Assembly: GCA_045598945.1 (NCBI GenBank) | Contig: JAZRVD010000033.1 | Span: forward strand, 1-25,454 | Length of the DNA: 25,454 bases | Direction: 5' to 3' | DNA from: Colimorpha sp045598945 | Lineage (GTDB): Bacteria > Bacteroidota > Bacteroidia > Bacteroidales > P3 | Shown here: positions 23,428 through 25,454 of the stretch, in pieces | Numbering within the stretch: position 1 is the stretch's first letter | Layout: each line of letters starts with the position of its first letter | Translations under genes and position numbers: made by a program | Notes under the pieces: model-generated | Told to the model about the DNA's origin: nothing | The model's database searches: none | What the model saw: the letters and a program-made list of their open reading frames with translations, nothing else

Positions 23428-24333
23428 ATGAGCGGACGATATGTTGTTGCTATATTTTGCCTGATACTTATCGCCGTGCCATCGATGGCGCAACGATATA
23501 CCATTACAGGCAGTCTCTCCAAGCCTATCAACGCCAGCGTATACCTCACCGTCTTTGACGGCGACACCACCTACCACAACCAACGCTTCCGCACCTGGGA
23601 CAAATTCCGTTTCACCGGGTCGGTAAAAGAGCCTGTCCTTGCGGCCATCAGCAGCAAGAACCTGCCTCAACCTATATATTTCTTTATCGAGAACTCCAAC
23701 ATCACCATACACATAGATGTCGACAATCCCAATGCGTCGAGTATTGTGGGGTCGCGTATCAACAGTCAATATCGCTACGCCATGGAACCATGCACAGGCG
23801 AAAACACAGAGGCTTGCATGGTAGACTTTGTACAATCCAATCCAACCTCTATCTTCTCCACCTTTCTGCTCTCCGAGCGTCTCGGCACCCTACCCTACTC
23901 CGAACAGATTGAGCTATTCAATTCACTACAGGGCCCTGCCAAGACAGCATACCACTATCACACACTTGCCAAAAGGCTAAACAAGATAAAGACAGTAGAC
24001 GAGGGCTCCGCCATGCCCAATATAGCATACGTCGATACAAGCGGCACTATGCTCCATTTCGACTCTGTAAAATCCACCAACACCTACAACATTGTTTTGT
24101 ATGCAACAACATGGTGCGAGTCGTGCCAAAAAGCAATTAGCCAACTTAAAAACGGCACACTGCATGCTGCATCACAAATAATATATATAGACAAGCAACC
24201 CGAACAATGGGACGCGCCTTGCGTTCAGTCGCTATCTGTCGACCATATACCATATATAATACTTACTGACAAAAAAGGCATTATAGTAGCACGCGACCTG
24301 CGTATATGGGAAATACATCGTTATCTAAAATAA
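23428..24333 (+). CDS. DUF4369/thioredoxin-like periplasmic protein
   Basis: A 301-residue exported protein. The signal peptide ends PSMA before QRYT (about residue 21), so the mature protein starts with Gln. Residues about 22-110 are a beta-rich DUF4369 domain (YTITGSLSKPINASVYL), followed by a helical part and a C-terminal thioredoxin fold (about 190-301) with TTWCESCQK: Cys230 and Cys233 form a C-x2-C redox pair. The fold is of the TlpA/ResA kind found in periplasmic disulfide reductases. The partner is unknown. The ATG at 23428 gives the best signal; an in-frame ATG at 23392 adds 12 residues. Mannose-6-phosphate isomerase follows 8 bp later. Confidence 0.82.
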   Translation: MSGRYVVAIFCLILIAVPSMAQRYTITGSLSKPINASVYLTVFDGDTTYHNQRFRTWDKFRFTGSVKEPVLAAISSKNLPQPIYFFIENSNITIHIDVDNPNASSIVGSRINSQYRYAMEPCTGENTEACMVDFVQSNPTSIFSTFLLSERLGTLPYSEQIELFNSLQGPAKTAYHYHTLAKRLNKIKTVDEGSAMPNIAYVDTSGTMLHFDSVKSTNTYNIVLYATTWCESCQKAISQLKNGTLHAASQIIYIDKQPEQWDAPCVQSLSVDHIPYIILTDKKGIIVARDLRIWEIHRYLK

Positions 24334-24341
24334 TACATACC

Positions 24342-25454
24342 GTGCTTTATCCACTCAAATTTCTGCCACTCTTCAAAAACAAAGTATGGGGAGGCAACAA
24401 GATAAAAACATTTGGTTTCGACTACACTCCACTGCCCAACTGCGGCGAGCTATGGGCATTATCTGCCGTCAACAACAATGAGTCGATCGTGGCCGACGGT
24501 GCTTTGGCAGACAACACCCTCAACGACCTCCTTGAAATATTTATGGGCGAGCTGATAGGCGAGCGCAACTACGAACGTTTCGGCAACGAATTTCCACTGC
24601 TCATAAAGCTCATCGACGCCAACGACAAGCTGTCGATACAAGTACACCCCGACGACAACCTCGCCCGCGAACGCGGCATGGACAACGGCAAGACCGAGAT
24701 GTGGTATATCATCGACGCCGACAAAGACTCCACCATTGTAGACGGTTTCAACCAGCCTATCACACCCGAACAATACCGTGAACTACTTGCCCAACAACGC
24801 CTCGAAGAGGTTTTGCACGTCGACATACCACAGCCTGGCGACGTATTCTTTATACCTGGCGGCAGAGTACACGCCATAGGCAAAGGCGTACTACTCGCCG
24901 AGATACAGCAGTCGTCAGACTGCACCTACCGCATCTACGACTACAACCGTCCAGACACCAACGGCAAACTACGTCAGCTACATACCGAAGAGGCCTTAGA
25001 CGCCATTGAGTTTGAACCTATAGCCGACGGACGCACACACTACACCTACAAGCCCAACACCACATCAACCATCATCGACAACCAATATTTCACCACCAAC
25101 CTCATATCCGTCGACAAACCTATACGCAAAGACTACACCTCACTCGACTCCTTTGTGATATACCTCTGCGTAGAAGGCATAGCAGCCATAAAAGCTATGG
25201 ATACCATAACACCACTACACGTTGGAGAATGTGTGTTACTCCCCGCCATCGCCACCATAGCGGAGATATTCGCCGAAGGCAAAGCCAAACTGCTCGAAAT
25301 ATACATCGATCCCGAAAAGGCACCCGTCGACGAATGCTATCATCAATACGACTCTGACTGGTTAGCCCAATTCATCAACGGACAAGGTTACAACGATGAA
25401 TACGATGATGACGACGAATGCGACTGCGGCTGCCACCACCATCACAACGATGAC
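24342..25454 (+). CDS. manA: Mannose-6-phosphate isomerase, class I (3' end outside window)
   Basis: Interconverts fructose-6-phosphate and mannose-6-phosphate in the cytoplasm, a zinc enzyme. The frame is open to the window edge (371 codons). Family marks: YPLKFLPLFKNKVWGGNKI at the start, KLSIQVHPDDN with zinc ligands Gln100 and His102, GKTEMWYI with Glu119, PGGRVHAIGKG with His177 near the active site and EIQQSSDCTYRIYDYNR. It is of the short class I type found in Bacteroidota (about 320 residues), but continues into an acidic, Cys- and His-rich tail (DDDDECDCGCHHHH) without reaching a stop. The GTG at 24342 aligns with family N-termini; an in-frame ATG at 24306 would overlap the upstream gene by 28 bases and add 12 residues. 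Confidence 0.93.
   Translation, partial: MLYPLKFLPLFKNKVWGGNKIKTFGFDYTPLPNCGELWALSAVNNNESIVADGALADNTLNDLLEIFMGELIGERNYERFGNEFPLLIKLIDANDKLSIQVHPDDNLARERGMDNGKTEMWYIIDADKDSTIVDGFNQPITPEQYRELLAQQRLEEVLHVDIPQPGDVFFIPGGRVHAIGKGVLLAEIQQSSDCTYRIYDYNRPDTNGKLRQLHTEEALDAIEFEPIADGRTHYTYKPNTTSTIIDNQYFTTNLISVDKPIRKDYTSLDSFVIYLCVEGIAAIKAMDTITPLHVGECVLLPAIATIAEIFAEGKAKLLEIYIDPEKAPVDECYHQYDSDWLAQFINGQGYNDEYDDDDECDCGCHHHHNDD

Overview
The window looks like a chromosomal segment of a Bacteroidales (phylum Bacteroidota) bacterium. Evidence: two large secreted proteins end in type IX secretion (T9SS) C-terminal sorting domains; lipoproteins and OmpA-like barrels are Bacteroidota-like; several intergenic regions carry the TAnnTTTG (-7) / TTTG (-33) promoter pattern of this phylum; Shine-Dalgarno sequences are scarce; and gene families such as DUF4369-thioredoxin, PepSY-like lipoprotein, FISUMP and YDG domains are typical. 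No rRNA, tRNA or CRISPR array was seen.

Left edge (1-2700, + strand then debris): a possible ArsR-type palindromic operator, a thioredoxin-coupled arsenate reductase whose 5' end has no ordinary start codon, and an ArsP-type permease. This is followed by about 1.1 kb of mobile-element debris: a decayed IS66-family tnpB, an IS66-like end, an unrecognised ORF and a REP-like palindrome. The ars genes look like an accessory insertion.

2700-6300 (- strand): indolepyruvate oxidoreductase beta subunit (iorB) without its usual iorA neighbour; a two-repeat PepSY-like lipoprotein with a strong terminator; and the threonine-to-glycine pair tdh and kbl.

6300-16100 (- strand): the most striking region. 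A two-gene module occurs twice in tandem. Each module is a large T9SS-sorted, repeat-rich surface protein followed by an outer-membrane beta-barrel / alpha-helical / OmpA-domain protein. The order of transcription is cargo A (856 aa), barrel A (660 aa), cargo B (about 1085 aa), barrel B (522 aa). A good promoter lies upstream of cargo A and the gaps are 39-62 bp, so this is probably one operon. Sequence similarity between A and B copies is plain on both the cargo and the barrel side, so the pair probably arose by duplication of the whole unit. I infer that each barrel is a dedicated, peptidoglycan-tethered partner of its cargo; this is untested.

16100-19070: a + strand pair (HEAT-like protein, Cys/His-rich cupin lipoprotein) converges on a - strand operon of fluoride channel crcB, a small Cys-rich membrane protein and an iron-dependent alcohol dehydrogenase, with a bidirectional hairpin terminator between them.

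19070-23000 (- strand): elongation factor P with a small membrane/coiled-coil protein upstream, then a glutaminyl cyclase-type lipoprotein overlapping an LTA-synthase-like membrane sulfatase-fold enzyme. The cyclase matters for the rest of the window because at least three predicted signal-peptidase-I substrates here expose an N-terminal Gln after cleavage.

23000-25454 (+ strand): a small secreted peptide, a DUF4369/thioredoxin-like protein and class I mannose-6-phosphate isomerase, which runs off the right edge with an Asp/Cys/His-rich tail.
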